Shown: positions 43,857 to 53,613 of the stretch, piece by piece
Position numbering within the stretch: position 1 is the first letter of the stretch
Layout: each line of letters starts with the position of its first letter
From: an uncultured Clostridia bacterium
Lineage (GTDB): Bacteria; Bacillota; Clostridia; TANB77; CAG-508
Direction of reading: 5' to 3'
Length of the DNA: 64,000 bases
Assembly: GCA_934167755.1 (NCBI GenBank)
Contig: CAKPLT010000003.1
Location: forward strand, 43,191 to 107,190
Notes under the pieces: generated by a model
Database searches by the model: none
What the model was told of the DNA's origin: nothing
The model's input: the letters and a program-made list of their open reading frames with translations, nothing else
Made by a program: the position numbers and the translations under genes

Positions 43857-44420
43857 CTATAAATTAAATTTTTCTTTTATCAATTTTGCAGTTTCTTCTG
43901 CTGATATATTAGTATTATCAATTCTATAATAATTTTCAAATGGTATTTCATTAGGATAAGAATTTAGTCTATGTTTTTTTATTGATTTTAAAATATCATT
44001 TTCGCTCCATTCCAAATCTCTTTTTGACGGTTTATGATTTAACCTATTATTTGTCTTGTTCCTTCGTAATCTTTCTTCTAAAGTTGTTTCTAATTCAACA
44101 AAATAGCATTCTCCACCTTTTTCTTTAAAAATATTTCTCCATTTTTCAATTATTTTCCATTCTTCTTTAACATCAAAATCAAAACAGCAAGTAAAAATTA
44201 TTCCATATTCTTTACTTTTTGAAAATTCTTCAAATATTTGTGTTCTAAAATCTAAATTAAGTTTTGTATAAGACTCTTTACTATAATCAAATAATTTGCT
44301 TAATAATTCTATTGTCATATGATTATGTAATAATTTTAAATTTGTTATTTTCGATAATTCTTGTCCAACTGTCATTTTACCTACTGCTTGTGGACCAACT
44401 ATCATTATAAACTTTGGCAT
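43857..44420 (-). CDS. P-loop small-molecule kinase-like protein
   Basis: About 187 residues from ATG 44418-44420 (GAGG at eight bases). It has a Walker A variant GPQAVGKMTVG, HNHMTIELL, RTQIFEEF, FTCCFDFD and LEERLRRN (lid-like arginines), typical of uncharacterised shikimate/AAA-type kinases. It could phosphorylate a small metabolite or an antibiotic. Substrate unknown. Confidence 0.65.
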   Translation of the reverse strand: MPKFIMIVGPQAVGKMTVGQELSKITNLKLLHNHMTIELLSKLFDYSKESYTKLNLDFRTQIFEEFSKSKEYGIIFTCCFDFDVKEEWKIIEKWRNIFKEKGGECYFVELETTLEERLRRNKTNNRLNHKPSKRDLEWSENDILKSIKKHRLNSYPNEIPFENYYRIDNTNISAEETAKLIKEKFNL

Positions 44421-44820
44421 TGTTTTCACCTCATTTCTTCTAAATATCTTTTTATATTAGTTTTTACATATACTCCTATTGGTAAGAAAAAAATCTCACA
44501 AAGAAATCTTATTAAGACTCCTTTGCAAGACTTTAAAATCTATACATCGTGTAAATAACCGTCTATACTTTTTGGTTATTCTATATCGCTCAAAATTTAT
44601 TTATTTCTTAGATATACTCTTAAATATATTTTTATTGTACTAAAATATCAAACCTTTGTCAATATATTTATGTTAATTTTTCATTTTTCTTTGAAGTTCC
44701 AAATAGGAACTTCAAAGTTTTAAATTTACTTTCAATTAATTGAAAATTATATAATTTAGACAAATTATTATGCACTAGATTTGAAAGAATTATTGATAAT
44801 ACAGGAGTATATTAGTTATT
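44421..44820. other. Intergenic stretch with a hairpin and a possible gene fragment
   Basis: No intact gene is evident in these 400 bp. A minus-strand frame at about 44430-44530 encodes LIRFLCEIFFLPIGVYVKTN and reaches EEMR but lacks a start, so it may be a membrane-protein remnant. At 44689-44717 CTTTGAAGTTCC pairs with GGAACTTCAAAG around AAATA, followed by TTTT on the plus strand; this may be a terminator. Confidence 0.45.
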
Positions 44821-45279
44821 TCAACTATTATGTTTTTTAAACAATTTAAATATTGCATTTAAAATTTTTATATACCATTTTTCTTCGTAAATAGTCAACT
44901 CTGTGCTATATGCCTCATTATCATCTACATTCTTATTTTTACTTTCGTTTTTAAAAAGATTATCGTAATTATATTTTTCTGATAACTCTGCTTGAAGCTT
45001 ATTTAAGCTATCTGTATCATCTTCTATTATTTTTTTTCGTTCTTCTTTAGATGCAATATAATCTCTATATATTAGAGAAATTATGCCTAATGTTTCATTT
45101 CTAAAATTTTGAGATTCTATAGGTATTTTTTCATTTATAAAAAATATATAATTTTTGTCCATATTTTCTTCAAGAAAATTCATCATACTTATTGGAATTT
45201 TATCGATAATCTCATTTCCAAAAACTCTTAAAATAATATATACTTCTTTAAATGCTTTACTATAATCAGTATTATTCAT
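44821..45279 (-). CDS. Hypothetical protein, 152 aa, paired with transglutaminase-like gene
   Basis: I do not recognise this protein by function. It starts MNNTDYSKAFKEVYIILR, with NEIIDKIPISMMNFLEENMD, then a charged region and a C-terminal aromatic-basic tail (EEKWYIKILNAIFKLFKKHN). It overlaps the upstream transglutaminase-like gene by 8 bp and is probably co-expressed with it. Confidence 0.55.
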   Translation of the reverse strand: MNNTDYSKAFKEVYIILRVFGNEIIDKIPISMMNFLEENMDKNYIFFINEKIPIESQNFRNETLGIISLIYRDYIASKEERKKIIEDDTDSLNKLQAELSEKYNYDNLFKNESKNKNVDDNEAYSTELTIYEEKWYIKILNAIFKLFKKHNS

Positions 45280-46261
45280 CTCTTCCTTCTCCTTTATGTT
45301 CTATCAGTTGCTTTGAAATCATAATATTTTTCAAATCTACCATTACTGAGTTTCTATATTTATCACCTTTTTGAGATAATATTTGCATTTTTTTCTGTGG
45401 ATTTATATAATGTTCACTCTTTCTATTTGAAAAATATGTTACTTCTTTTTGTCCGTTTTTTAATACCATATTATCAAAAATTAAAAGATCTTCTGGTGTT
45501 TTTATTTCTGGAGCTATAGCACAAAACATTAGTGCAGAATCAAATACAACATATTTTCCATCCTTTTCTACTGCATTAAAATTATGACATTCCTGTTCTC
45601 CTAGAAAATTAATGCTCTTCCCTTCAACCATAAATGAATTGTATCCTAAGAAAGACAAAACATTTTGTGATAGTAATGCCATTTCTGTACATTCACCAAT
45701 ATTTAATCCTTTTATTGCACTAATAGGAACCGATATAAAATTTCCGTAATTTTCACATTCTTTAATTTTAGTACTCAAAGTTTGGTACTCATTATCTGTC
45801 TTTCTATTTAATAAATATTGATTATACCTTTGTCCAAAGTCTTCTCTAATAACAGTATGTGATAAACCTTCACTCTGCATTTGCTTTAATACCTCTAAAC
45901 TTTCATTATTAGGGCTACCATGTTGAAAGTAGTGTCTTACTCCATTAATCAAGTTTTCCATTGGCAATACATTTGAACTTTTTATATTATCTAAATATTT
46001 TCTTATTAAATTATCTATAATTACTTCATATATTTTTTCTTCATCCATCCAATATTTAGTAGTATCTATCCCGCCAAAACCGTATGTTGTATCATCACTT
46101 ATATATCCTTGTATAAATTCACAACTAGCAGAATTATTGCCTTTATACATTTTACTTTGATAATCATCAGATTTTAAAAATTCTAATCTATCTTTAACTA
46201 TAGTTTGTGTATCTTTTCCACTTTCAATTTCCTGTACAAGTTCTTGCAAATTATTAAACAT
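45272..46261 (-). CDS. Transglutaminase-like cysteine protein
   Basis: The 329-residue protein contains a probable Cys-His-Asp triad arranged as in the transglutaminase fold: GLNIGECTEMALLSQNVLSFLGY, then ECHNFNAVEKDGKYVVFDSA. The flanking regions show no known domain. It is cytoplasmic by sequence (no signal peptide). It could be a peptidase or an amide-forming enzyme. It is coupled to the small hypothetical gene. Confidence 0.65.
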   Translation of the reverse strand: MFNNLQELVQEIESGKDTQTIVKDRLEFLKSDDYQSKMYKGNNSASCEFIQGYISDDTTYGFGGIDTTKYWMDEEKIYEVIIDNLIRKYLDNIKSSNVLPMENLINGVRHYFQHGSPNNESLEVLKQMQSEGLSHTVIREDFGQRYNQYLLNRKTDNEYQTLSTKIKECENYGNFISVPISAIKGLNIGECTEMALLSQNVLSFLGYNSFMVEGKSINFLGEQECHNFNAVEKDGKYVVFDSALMFCAIAPEIKTPEDLLIFDNMVLKNGQKEVTYFSNRKSEHYINPQKKMQILSQKGDKYRNSVMVDLKNIMISKQLIEHKGEGRDE

Positions 46262-46285
46262 ATAAATCTATCTCCTTTTGTAACT

Positions 46286-47620
46286 TTAAATCCCCATAAT
46301 TGCTGTTGCAATATTAAAATACACTAAAACAGAAAGAATATCAACAATAGTAGTAATCAAAGGAGCAGCCATAATTGCTGGATCCAATTTTAGTTTTTTA
46401 GCAAGTAATGGCAATAAACAACCAATTGATTTAGACAATATAACTGTAACAGTTATACTTAATCCAACTGTACATGCAAGTTGCAAATTTTTGTATTGTG
46501 CAAAAATTCTAAGTCCATTAACAAGTGTTAATGACAATCCTACTAAAACTGCTATTCTTACTTCTTTCCATAAAATTTTGAATACATCTTTTACTTCAAG
46601 TTCATCAGTTGCAAGACCTCTTATTATTAATGTTGAACTCTGTGAGCCACAGTTTCCTCCTGTGTCCATTAACATTGGTATAAATGCTACTAACAATGGT
46701 ACTGCTGCAAATGCATTTTCATAATTTGTTATAATTGTTCCTGTTATTGCTGATGATAGCATCAATACTAATAGCCACACAATTCTATTTTTAGCATGTT
46801 TAAATACTGATGTTTCAAAATAGCTTTCTTCTGTTGGTGCCATAGCAGCCATTTTCTCAAAGTCTTCTTCTACCTCATCTTGTAATACATTTATAGCATC
46901 ATCTACTGTTACTATACCTACTAATCTGTTTTCTTTATCAACTACAGGTAAAGCATATAAATCATATTTATCAAATTTTTTCGCTACTTCTTCTTTATCT
47001 TCTAATGTATTTACAGATATTATATTTGTTTCCATATTATCTGAAATTAAGCTATTTTCTTTTGCTAATAATATTTCTTTTATACTTATAATTCCTTGTA
47101 ATTTTCTATTATGATCTAATACATAACATGTATATATTGTTTCTGAATCTGTTCCTATTTGGCGTATTCTATCTAAAGCTTGTTCAATTGTCATATTTTC
47201 TTTTAAATCTATGAATTCTGTTGTCATAATACTTCCAGCACTGTCATCTGGATATTTCAATAATTCGTTTATTATTTTTCTATCATTTTTGTCTACATTT
47301 CTTAAAATTCTTGTTACCACATTTGACGGCATTTCTTCTATTAAATCTACTGTATCATCCATAAATAATTCATCTAATACATTTTTTAATTCTGCATCAG
47401 TTAAATCTTTTATTAGCTTTTCTCTCATATCTGTTTCCATATAAGAAAATGCCATTCCTGCTTTTTCTTTTGACAATAATCTAAATACAATTACCGCTTC
47501 TTCTTTATCAAGTTCATCTAATATTACTGATACATCTGCACTTTTCATTTCTTTAAGTTCTTTTTTTAATTTTGTAAATTGTTTATTTTCTATTAATTCT
47601 CTTATTTCTTCTATATTCAT
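46286..47620 (-). CDS. mgtE: Magnesium transporter MgtE, copy 1
   Basis: About 444 residues from ATG 47618-47620 (AGGGGTGAG). It has an N-domain (MNIEEIRELIENK...), two CBS domains (ESTVYVLDHNRKLQGIISIKEI-like, YALPVVDKENRLVGIVTVDDAI) and a C-terminal five-helix transport domain with TGGNCGSQSSTLIIRGLAT. MgtE is a Mg2+-gated channel/transporter. It is tandem with a second copy 28 bp upstream, so recent duplication or distinct regulation is likely. Confidence 0.95.
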   Translation of the reverse strand: MNIEEIRELIENKQFTKLKKELKEMKSADVSVILDELDKEEAVIVFRLLSKEKAGMAFSYMETDMREKLIKDLTDAELKNVLDELFMDDTVDLIEEMPSNVVTRILRNVDKNDRKIINELLKYPDDSAGSIMTTEFIDLKENMTIEQALDRIRQIGTDSETIYTCYVLDHNRKLQGIISIKEILLAKENSLISDNMETNIISVNTLEDKEEVAKKFDKYDLYALPVVDKENRLVGIVTVDDAINVLQDEVEEDFEKMAAMAPTEESYFETSVFKHAKNRIVWLLVLMLSSAITGTIITNYENAFAAVPLLVAFIPMLMDTGGNCGSQSSTLIIRGLATDELEVKDVFKILWKEVRIAVLVGLSLTLVNGLRIFAQYKNLQLACTVGLSITVTVILSKSIGCLLPLLAKKLKLDPAIMAAPLITTIVDILSVLVYFNIATAIMGI

Positions 47621-47647
47621 TTTTAATCTCACCCCTTCGGAATATTA

Positions 47648-48985
47648 TTAAAGTCCCATAATATGTGTCGCAACTTGGAAATACACCAATATTGAACATA
47701 CATCAACCACTGTTGTAATTAATGGTGCAGCCATAATTGCTGGATCTAATTTTAATCTTTTTGCAAGTAATGGCAATGTACATCCTATTACTTTTGACAC
47801 AATAACTGTTGCAATTAATGTTATACTTAAAACTATTGCAAGTTGTAAATTTTGATATTGAATCATAATTCTTATTGTATTTACAATTGCTAAAGCAATT
47901 CCAACAACTATTGCAACTCTAATTTCTTTCCAAAGTACTCTGAATACATCTTTTAATTTTATTTCATCTGTAGCAAGTCCACGAATTATAAGTGTTGAAC
48001 TCTGTGAACCACAATTTCCACCGGTTCCCATTATCATAGGTATAAATGCTACTAATATTGGCACAACTTCAAACGCATCTTCATATGTTGTTAATATATT
48101 TCCAGTAAATGCTGATGATAGCATCAATATTAATAACCATAATATTCTACTTTTGGCATGTTTAAATACTGATGTTTGGAAATATCCATCTTCTGTTGGT
48201 GTAATAGCTGCCATTTTTTCAAAATCCTCTTCTACTTCGTCTTGTAATACATTTATGGCATCATCTACTGTTATTATTCCAACTAATCTATTTTCATGGT
48301 CAACTACAGGTAAAGCATAAAAATCATATTTATCGAATTTTTTTGCAACATCTTCTTGATCTTCTAATGTATTTACAGATATAATATTTGTTTCCATTAA
48401 TGTTCCTATTGGAGTTTCTTTTCTACTTAATAAAATATCTTTTATATTAATAATACCTTTTAATATTCTTTCTGAACTCAATACATAACAAGTATAGATG
48501 GTTTCTGAATCTACACCTATTTTCCTGACTCTTTTTAACGCTTCTTCTGCCGTCATCTCTTCTTTTAAATCGATAAATTCTGTCGTCATAATGCTTCCAG
48601 CACTATCTTCTGGATATTTTAATAATTCATTTACTGTTTTTCTGTCTTCTTTAGGTATTGCTCTTAATATTTTAGGAACTACATTTGATGGCATTTCTTC
48701 TATTAAGTCTACTGTATCGTCCATAAATAATTCATCTAAAATGTTTTTTAACTCTTTATCTGTAAAATCATTGATTAACTTTTCTCTCGTGTCTGATTCC
48801 ATATGTGAAAATGTCTCCCCTGCTTTTTCTTTGGCAAGTAATCTAAATACAATTATTACACTTTCTTTATCTTCTAATTCGTCTAATATTTCTGATATGT
48901 CAGCACTGTTCATATCTACTAATTTTTTCTTTAATTCATTGAATTTTTTGTTTTCAATTAATTCTTTTATTTCTTCTACTTCCAT
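47648..48985 (-). CDS. mgtE: Magnesium transporter MgtE, copy 2
   Basis: The 445-residue protein has the same architecture as copy 1: N-domain, tandem CBS domains (YALPVVDHENRLVGIITVDDAI) and transport domain with TGGNCGSQSSTLIIRGLAT. The ATG follows AGGGGG. The two genes are clearly paralogous and contiguous; they may form a heteromeric or differently tuned Mg2+ system. Confidence 0.95.
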   Translation of the reverse strand: MEVEEIKELIENKKFNELKKKLVDMNSADISEILDELEDKESVIIVFRLLAKEKAGETFSHMESDTREKLINDFTDKELKNILDELFMDDTVDLIEEMPSNVVPKILRAIPKEDRKTVNELLKYPEDSAGSIMTTEFIDLKEEMTAEEALKRVRKIGVDSETIYTCYVLSSERILKGIINIKDILLSRKETPIGTLMETNIISVNTLEDQEDVAKKFDKYDFYALPVVDHENRLVGIITVDDAINVLQDEVEEDFEKMAAITPTEDGYFQTSVFKHAKSRILWLLILMLSSAFTGNILTTYEDAFEVVPILVAFIPMIMGTGGNCGSQSSTLIIRGLATDEIKLKDVFRVLWKEIRVAIVVGIALAIVNTIRIMIQYQNLQLAIVLSITLIATVIVSKVIGCTLPLLAKRLKLDPAIMAAPLITTVVDVCSILVYFQVATHIMGL

Positions 48986-49035
48986 TTCTTTTCCCCCTAT
49001 TTTTATTTTTTAGAAATGGATTAAAATTTAAATAA

Positions 49036-49083
49036 AATCAAAAAATGAATGAAGAACCTTTTGACTTCATTTTTTGATTTTTT
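49036..49083. terminator. Hairpin between tyrS and mgtE genes
   Basis: AAATCAAAAAATGAA pairs with TTCATTTTTTGATTT around a 16-base loop containing GAAGAACC. It lies downstream of tyrS' neighbour on either side; direction is uncertain. Confidence 0.6.
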
Positions 49084-49165
49084 ATATTTTCATCCATTTT
49101 CAGCTTTGGATTTTCTCGCGGTTCTTCACTCATTTTTTCTCACTCTCCTTTTATATTATTCTATT

Positions 49166-50389
49166 TTATTTTCTTCCTATATAATAATTTTTCTTACCTC
49201 TTTTGATAATTATATATGTATTATCTAGAAACATATCATCTGTGATTGTTGTTGCAATATCAGTTACTTTTTCTCCATTAATTGATACTGCTCCACTTTG
49301 TATAAATTCTCTTGCTTCTCTTTTACTAGATGCTGCTCCAACATTAACAACCATATCAACAATTCCAATATTTGACTCAACATCTTTCATGTCTTGTTCA
49401 TCAAATAAATCTGTTATATCTTGTTTTTTTAAATTATCAAATTTGTTATTAAATAAACTTTGTGCTAGTTTTTCAGCTCTATCATATTCCTCTTTTCCAT
49501 GTAAAAATGTAATTATCTCCCTTGCTAAAGCTTTATGTGCTTCTCTTAGTTCAGGATGTTCATTATTTTTCTTTTCATATTCTTCAATTTCTTCTTTTGA
49601 TAAAAATGTATATATCTTTAGATAATCTATTACCATACTATCTTCTACATTTACAAAAAATTGATACAACTTATAACTTGATGTTTTAGTTTTATCAAGC
49701 CATAGAGCATTTCCTTCACTTTTTCCGAATTTCTTTCCTTGTGAATCTGTTACTAATGGCATTGTGAATCCATATACTTCATCACCTGTTGCTCTTCTAA
49801 TTAAGTCTATTCCTGCTGTAATGTTTCCCCATTGATCTGAACCTGCACATTGTAAATCTACACCTTTATTTTCGTGTAAATGTTTAAAATCTAATGCTTG
49901 TAAAATCATATAAGAGAATTCTGTATATGTAATTCCTGTGTCTAGTCTTCTCCTAATTATATCTTTGTCTAACATATAGTTTATATTAAAATATTTTCCG
50001 TAATCTCTTAAGAAATCAATTATATTTATATCTTTATACCAATCATTATTATTTACTACTTCAAATCCAAATATTTTCTCTACTTGTGCTTTTAAGCATT
50101 CGAAATTGTATTTTACTTGTTCTTTACTTATCATAGCTCTTTCTGTTGTGGGTCTTGGATCTCCTATCATTCCTGTTCCTCCACCTACTAAAAGAATTGG
50201 ATGGTGTCCTGCTTCTTTTAATCTTTTAGAAATTAAAAAACTTGATAAATGCCCTACATGTAAACTATCTGCTGTTGGATCTGTTCCTATATAAAATGTT
50301 AATCCACCTTTGTTTAATTTTTCTTCTAATTCTGGACTTGATATATCTTTTATTAGTCCTCTCCATTTTAAATCTTCTACTAATGTCAT
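49166..50389 (-). CDS. tyrS: Tyrosyl-tRNA synthetase
   Basis: About 407 residues from ATG 50387-50389 (AAAGGAG at eight bases). Class I motifs are HVGHLSSFL (HIGH-like) and FGKSEGNALW (KMSKS-like, KFGKS). YIGTDPTADSLH and the C-terminal S4 domain (SKREAREFIQSGAVSINGEKV) agree with bacterial TyrS. Full length. No T-box leader is obvious in the 50390-50535 stretch. Confidence 0.97.
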   Translation of the reverse strand: MTLVEDLKWRGLIKDISSPELEEKLNKGGLTFYIGTDPTADSLHVGHLSSFLISKRLKEAGHHPILLVGGGTGMIGDPRPTTERAMISKEQVKYNFECLKAQVEKIFGFEVVNNNDWYKDINIIDFLRDYGKYFNINYMLDKDIIRRRLDTGITYTEFSYMILQALDFKHLHENKGVDLQCAGSDQWGNITAGIDLIRRATGDEVYGFTMPLVTDSQGKKFGKSEGNALWLDKTKTSSYKLYQFFVNVEDSMVIDYLKIYTFLSKEEIEEYEKKNNEHPELREAHKALAREIITFLHGKEEYDRAEKLAQSLFNNKFDNLKKQDITDLFDEQDMKDVESNIGIVDMVVNVGAASSKREAREFIQSGAVSINGEKVTDIATTITDDMFLDNTYIIIKRGKKNYYIGRK

Positions 50390-50535
50390 TGATGTTACTC
50401 CTTTCAAAATCGCATAAATTCTTTGAATATTATACCATATTCTCTTTTTTTTGGCAATTATTTTTTTAATTTTTCATTTTACATAAATTTAGTGTTAGGA
50501 TTATACTCTTATATAAAACCCTAAAAAATACTGCA

Positions 50536-50573
50536 ACAAAAAACCACAGGTAATAACCTATGGCTTTTTTGTT
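50536..50573 (-). terminator. Terminator of lipoprotein gene
   Basis: On the minus strand AACAAAAAAGCCATAGGT pairs with ACCTGTGGTTTTTTGTT around TATT, with a T-rich tail. Confidence 0.8.
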
Positions 50574-50587
50574 TTACAGATTTTTAA

Positions 50588-51565
50588 TTAATTACAAACC
50601 AATGAATATCCACCATCACCCATATCTACGATTTTCAAATTTTCAAAATCTTCTATCAAATAATGTTTTCTAACATATTCTATGGTCTCCTTATCGCATC
50701 CTTGTGCTTGGCAATATTTTTGTACAATTGATTGAGCATCAAATACATAAAAATATGGCATATACTCACTATAACCCATACCAGAATTAATTGCAATTAC
50801 TACTTCTAACAATGTATTCAAATACCCAGCCAAATCTTTATGTTGCATTGGTTCTTGCTCATAGGAATCCAATAATTGGTTAATGCGTTCTTTTAAAGAT
50901 TTACCACTAAGAAGAACATTTAACAACTCCCGATCTGCTTTAATCATCTGATATCCAAGCTGTCTCGGTTCAAAATACAAATCCGTTAGTTTCGCCTCAA
51001 TGTTTCCTTCTGTTAGGATTAAATCTGTATAGGCATCTGCAATGCCTTCCACAACATATGTCATATCACATGTTTTGTCCTGTATTCCTAACTGATGAAG
51101 CGTTTCATGTACATATGTTGTTTCAAAGATTTCCTTATATTCCCCATTTAATACTACATTTAAATGTAATGTATTTGAATCCTTGATATCAACATATCCC
51201 ATAACCATACTATTACCAATAATTGATGTTGAAAAAAATGTTACTTTCTGGTTTCTCAGTTTTTCTGAAAAATCAACATTGTACTCTTTTATGAAATATT
51301 TTAGAATTAGCTTTTTCAGCTTTTCTACTTGTCGTACCTGTTTTTCAGTTAACTCTGAAAAAACTTCTTCTTCAAGTTCATCATCAGCTTCCTCTTGGAT
51401 TATTGATACATCAGTAATAGTATTGATTTTGTCTTCTGACCAATATGTTTCATCTACATAAACATCTCCATTTATGTAGCCATTATCCTTTGGTTCAGAG
51501 CCACATCCAACTAAGGATATCATTGTTACAATTGCACATAATGCATACTTTAAAAATCTTTTCAT
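50588..51565 (-). CDS. Lipoprotein with HExxH-like metallopeptidase motif
   Basis: The 325-residue protein has a lipobox (LVGC at Cys21) after a basic signal, so it should be lipid-anchored outside the cell. The middle contains TYVHETLHQLGIQ, an HExxH-like zinc motif (HETLH), followed 20-25 residues later by VVEGIADAYTD, a candidate third metal ligand region. A DUF-type M-family peptidase is likely, with unknown substrate. Base composition is somewhat richer in G+C than its neighbours, suggesting transfer. Confidence 0.65.
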   Translation of the reverse strand: MKRFLKYALCAIVTMISLVGCGSEPKDNGYINGDVYVDETYWSEDKINTITDVSIIQEEADDELEEEVFSELTEKQVRQVEKLKKLILKYFIKEYNVDFSEKLRNQKVTFFSTSIIGNSMVMGYVDIKDSNTLHLNVVLNGEYKEIFETTYVHETLHQLGIQDKTCDMTYVVEGIADAYTDLILTEGNIEAKLTDLYFEPRQLGYQMIKADRELLNVLLSGKSLKERINQLLDSYEQEPMQHKDLAGYLNTLLEVVIAINSGMGYSEYMPYFYVFDAQSIVQKYCQAQGCDKETIEYVRKHYLIEDFENLKIVDMGDGGYSLVCN

Positions 51566-51738
51566 CTCCTTGTTCCTCCAAAAATTCTTTTAATATATAT
51601 GTTAACAGCTTAAGCTGAAAAATGAGGATAAATTTATATAAAATATAAGTCTTTAACTTATATACTAAAATTATACACTATTTACATAAAACTTGTCAAA
51701 TATTTGCAATTTTTATATCTTAAATTTATTAAAAAATA

Positions 51739-51772
51739 AAACATAAAGACAATTTATCTTATCTTTATGTTT
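51739..51772 (-). terminator. Terminator of the cotJC fragment
   Basis: AAACATAAAGA (51739-51749) pairs with TCTTTATGTTT (51762-51772), followed by T-rich sequence on the minus strand, 46 bp after the cotJC stop. Confidence 0.8.
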
Positions 51773-51817
51773 CATAAAAAATATTATATTTACCGTTTTT
51801 TATCATATTTTTCTTTG

Positions 51818-52045
51818 TTAATTTTCACAATTATTATTCAAATTCATGCAAGAGCTATCATTTATATAAAATTTCTTTTCAGCAAGCTTATCTTGAACTC
51901 CTCTTAAAGCTTCTCCAAATCTTTGGAAATGAACAACTTCTCTTTCTCTAAGAAAACGAAGTGGATCAACAACATCTGGATTATCTCTGCACAAATCTAT
52001 TAATTTTTCATATGTTGCCCTTGCTTTTTGTTCTGAGTAAGGTTC
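51818..52045 (-). pseudogene. cotJC: Spore-coat manganese catalase cotJC, 3' part only
   Basis: The frame reads EPYSEQKARATYEKLIDLC, DPLRFLREREVVHFQRFGEAL and RGVQDKL, ending at TAA 51818-51820. This is the C-terminal 75 residues of CotJC/Mn-catalase-type spore proteins, which are about 190-210 residues long. The homology stops at about 52045, next to a palindromic core and just beyond the end of a serine recombinase gene. The 5' part is not within the window. Intact termini at the 3' side (terminator present) show that the gene is cut, not decayed. Confidence 0.85.
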
Positions 52046-52060
52046 AATAGTGCAACTATT
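52046..52060. other. Candidate recombinase attachment site (left end of element)
   Basis: AATAGT-GCA-ACTATT (52046-52060) is a perfect 6-bp dyad with a 3-base centre, exactly where cotJC homology ends and 27 bp from the end of the recombinase gene. Large serine integrases use imperfect dyads with a central dinucleotide, so this is a plausible hybrid site, but its second copy is outside the window. Confidence 0.45.
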
Positions 52061-52086
52061 TTTTAGTAAAAATGATAGGTGTATAT

Positions 52087-53613
52087 CTACACCTTTAATA
52101 TTATATTAACTTCTTCATCTTTACCAATTTCTATTTTTTCTACTAATTTTTTTAATATTTTATTATCAAACTTTTTTGCTTCTGAAAACTCTATAATTAG
52201 CTTTTCAACATCATTTTTAGAATTATAACTTTTTTTACCTTCTTCTAACCTGTCTAACTTTTCTTTTAACTCAGTAACTCTTTGTTTATATAAATTGTAT
52301 TCCATAACAAACTCATCTTCTGAAATAATTTCTTCCACTTTTTTAGAATACAATATTTTAAAATCTGCTTCCCTTCTTGTTATTTCATTTTTTATTTTTT
52401 TGCACTCACTCGCCTCTGGATTCATTATTTCTTTATATGCTTTAACATCATTTGCATATTTATACAACTGTAATTTTTTTAATTTGTTAGAAACTTGTTT
52501 TAAAACTATTTCATTCAAAGTATTTTCTTTTATCTTAATCCACTCATTGCATATATCTTGATGTCTATAATGTTCAGCACATATAAAATATCCTAATTCG
52601 TTCTTTGTTCCTGTTACTTTACCATATTTATCAATTCTCATAGGATTGCTGTTTTTATATAACATTTTTCTACCACAATTTTTGCAGTACACCAAATCCC
52701 TTAACAGGAATACATATTCTTTTTGATTTTCCTTTGTTGTTCCTTTTTTCATTTCTTGTACTTTATCAAAAATTTTAGGAGCAATTATTGGCTGATGTGT
52801 ACCAGAAATATATTGGTAGTTTCCTTTTCTGTTCGCAACTTTCTTTTTTAACTTAAAATCATTATAGTATTTGTTAGTAACAAGTCTACCACAATATATT
52901 GGATTATCCAATATTCTTGCAATCATAGATTTAGTCCAATATTGTGCTTGATGTTTCAAATTCAAATATTGAGATGGTGTTTTTATTTTTCTTTTATTAA
53001 ATCTATTAGCAATTTCTACTGGTCCTATTCCATCAATATACAAATTAAATATCTCTATTATATTAGAAGAAACTTCTTCATCAATTACTATTTTTCTTTT
53101 ATCTAAGTTGTCTTTTTTGTATCCATAAGCTACACTTGCTTCAATAAATTTTCCCTGATTTTTTAGGTTTGTTTTTACAGCCTTGATTTTCGTTGATATA
53201 TCTTCCAAATAGCTTTGATTGACAATTCCTCTTAAAGCAACTGCATCATCAATTTCATATCTTTCTCCAGTATCTACATATTCTGTAACCGAAATTAATC
53301 TTACATCATTATCTGGAAAAAATATATCTGTAAAATATGATGTTAAATTTTTATCTCTTGTCAATCTACTCATATCTTTCACTATAAGCATATTTATTTT
53401 TCCTAATGTTATATCTCTAATCATTTTATCAAGTTCTGGTCTAGAGTTTAGTATTCCTGAATATCCATTATCAACATATTCATTCACTATTTTATAATTA
53501 TGATCTTTTGCATATTTAGTTGTTATTTCTCGTTGCATGTCTATACTATTATTTTTTTCAATATCTTCTTTTGATAATCTTAAATATATTGCTGCTTTGT
53601 ATTCTCTCATCAT
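52087..53613 (-). CDS. Large serine recombinase 1
   Basis: The 508-residue protein has a resolvase catalytic domain (AAIYLRLSKED with Ser14; IVKDMSRLTRD), a recombinase DNA-binding domain (about 160-270) and a zinc-ribbon (CKNCGRKML, then CAEH ... CNEW) plus a coiled-coil. This is the large serine recombinase/integrase layout used by integrative elements and skin-type elements. It overlaps the upstream recombinase by 4 bp. It is encoded next to the interrupted cotJC, making it the likely integrase/excisionase. Confidence 0.92.
   Translation of the reverse strand: MMREYKAAIYLRLSKEDIEKNNSIDMQREITTKYAKDHNYKIVNEYVDNGYSGILNSRPELDKMIRDITLGKINMLIVKDMSRLTRDKNLTSYFTDIFFPDNDVRLISVTEYVDTGERYEIDDAVALRGIVNQSYLEDISTKIKAVKTNLKNQGKFIEASVAYGYKKDNLDKRKIVIDEEVSSNIIEIFNLYIDGIGPVEIANRFNKRKIKTPSQYLNLKHQAQYWTKSMIARILDNPIYCGRLVTNKYYNDFKLKKKVANRKGNYQYISGTHQPIIAPKIFDKVQEMKKGTTKENQKEYVFLLRDLVYCKNCGRKMLYKNSNPMRIDKYGKVTGTKNELGYFICAEHYRHQDICNEWIKIKENTLNEIVLKQVSNKLKKLQLYKYANDVKAYKEIMNPEASECKKIKNEITRREADFKILYSKKVEEIISEDEFVMEYNLYKQRVTELKEKLDRLEEGKKSYNSKNDVEKLIIEFSEAKKFDNKILKKLVEKIEIGKDEEVNIILKV

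Noticed and set aside
50390..50535. T-box leader for tyrS
   Set aside because: No T-box core or specifier structure was seen; only a terminator of the neighbouring gene is present.
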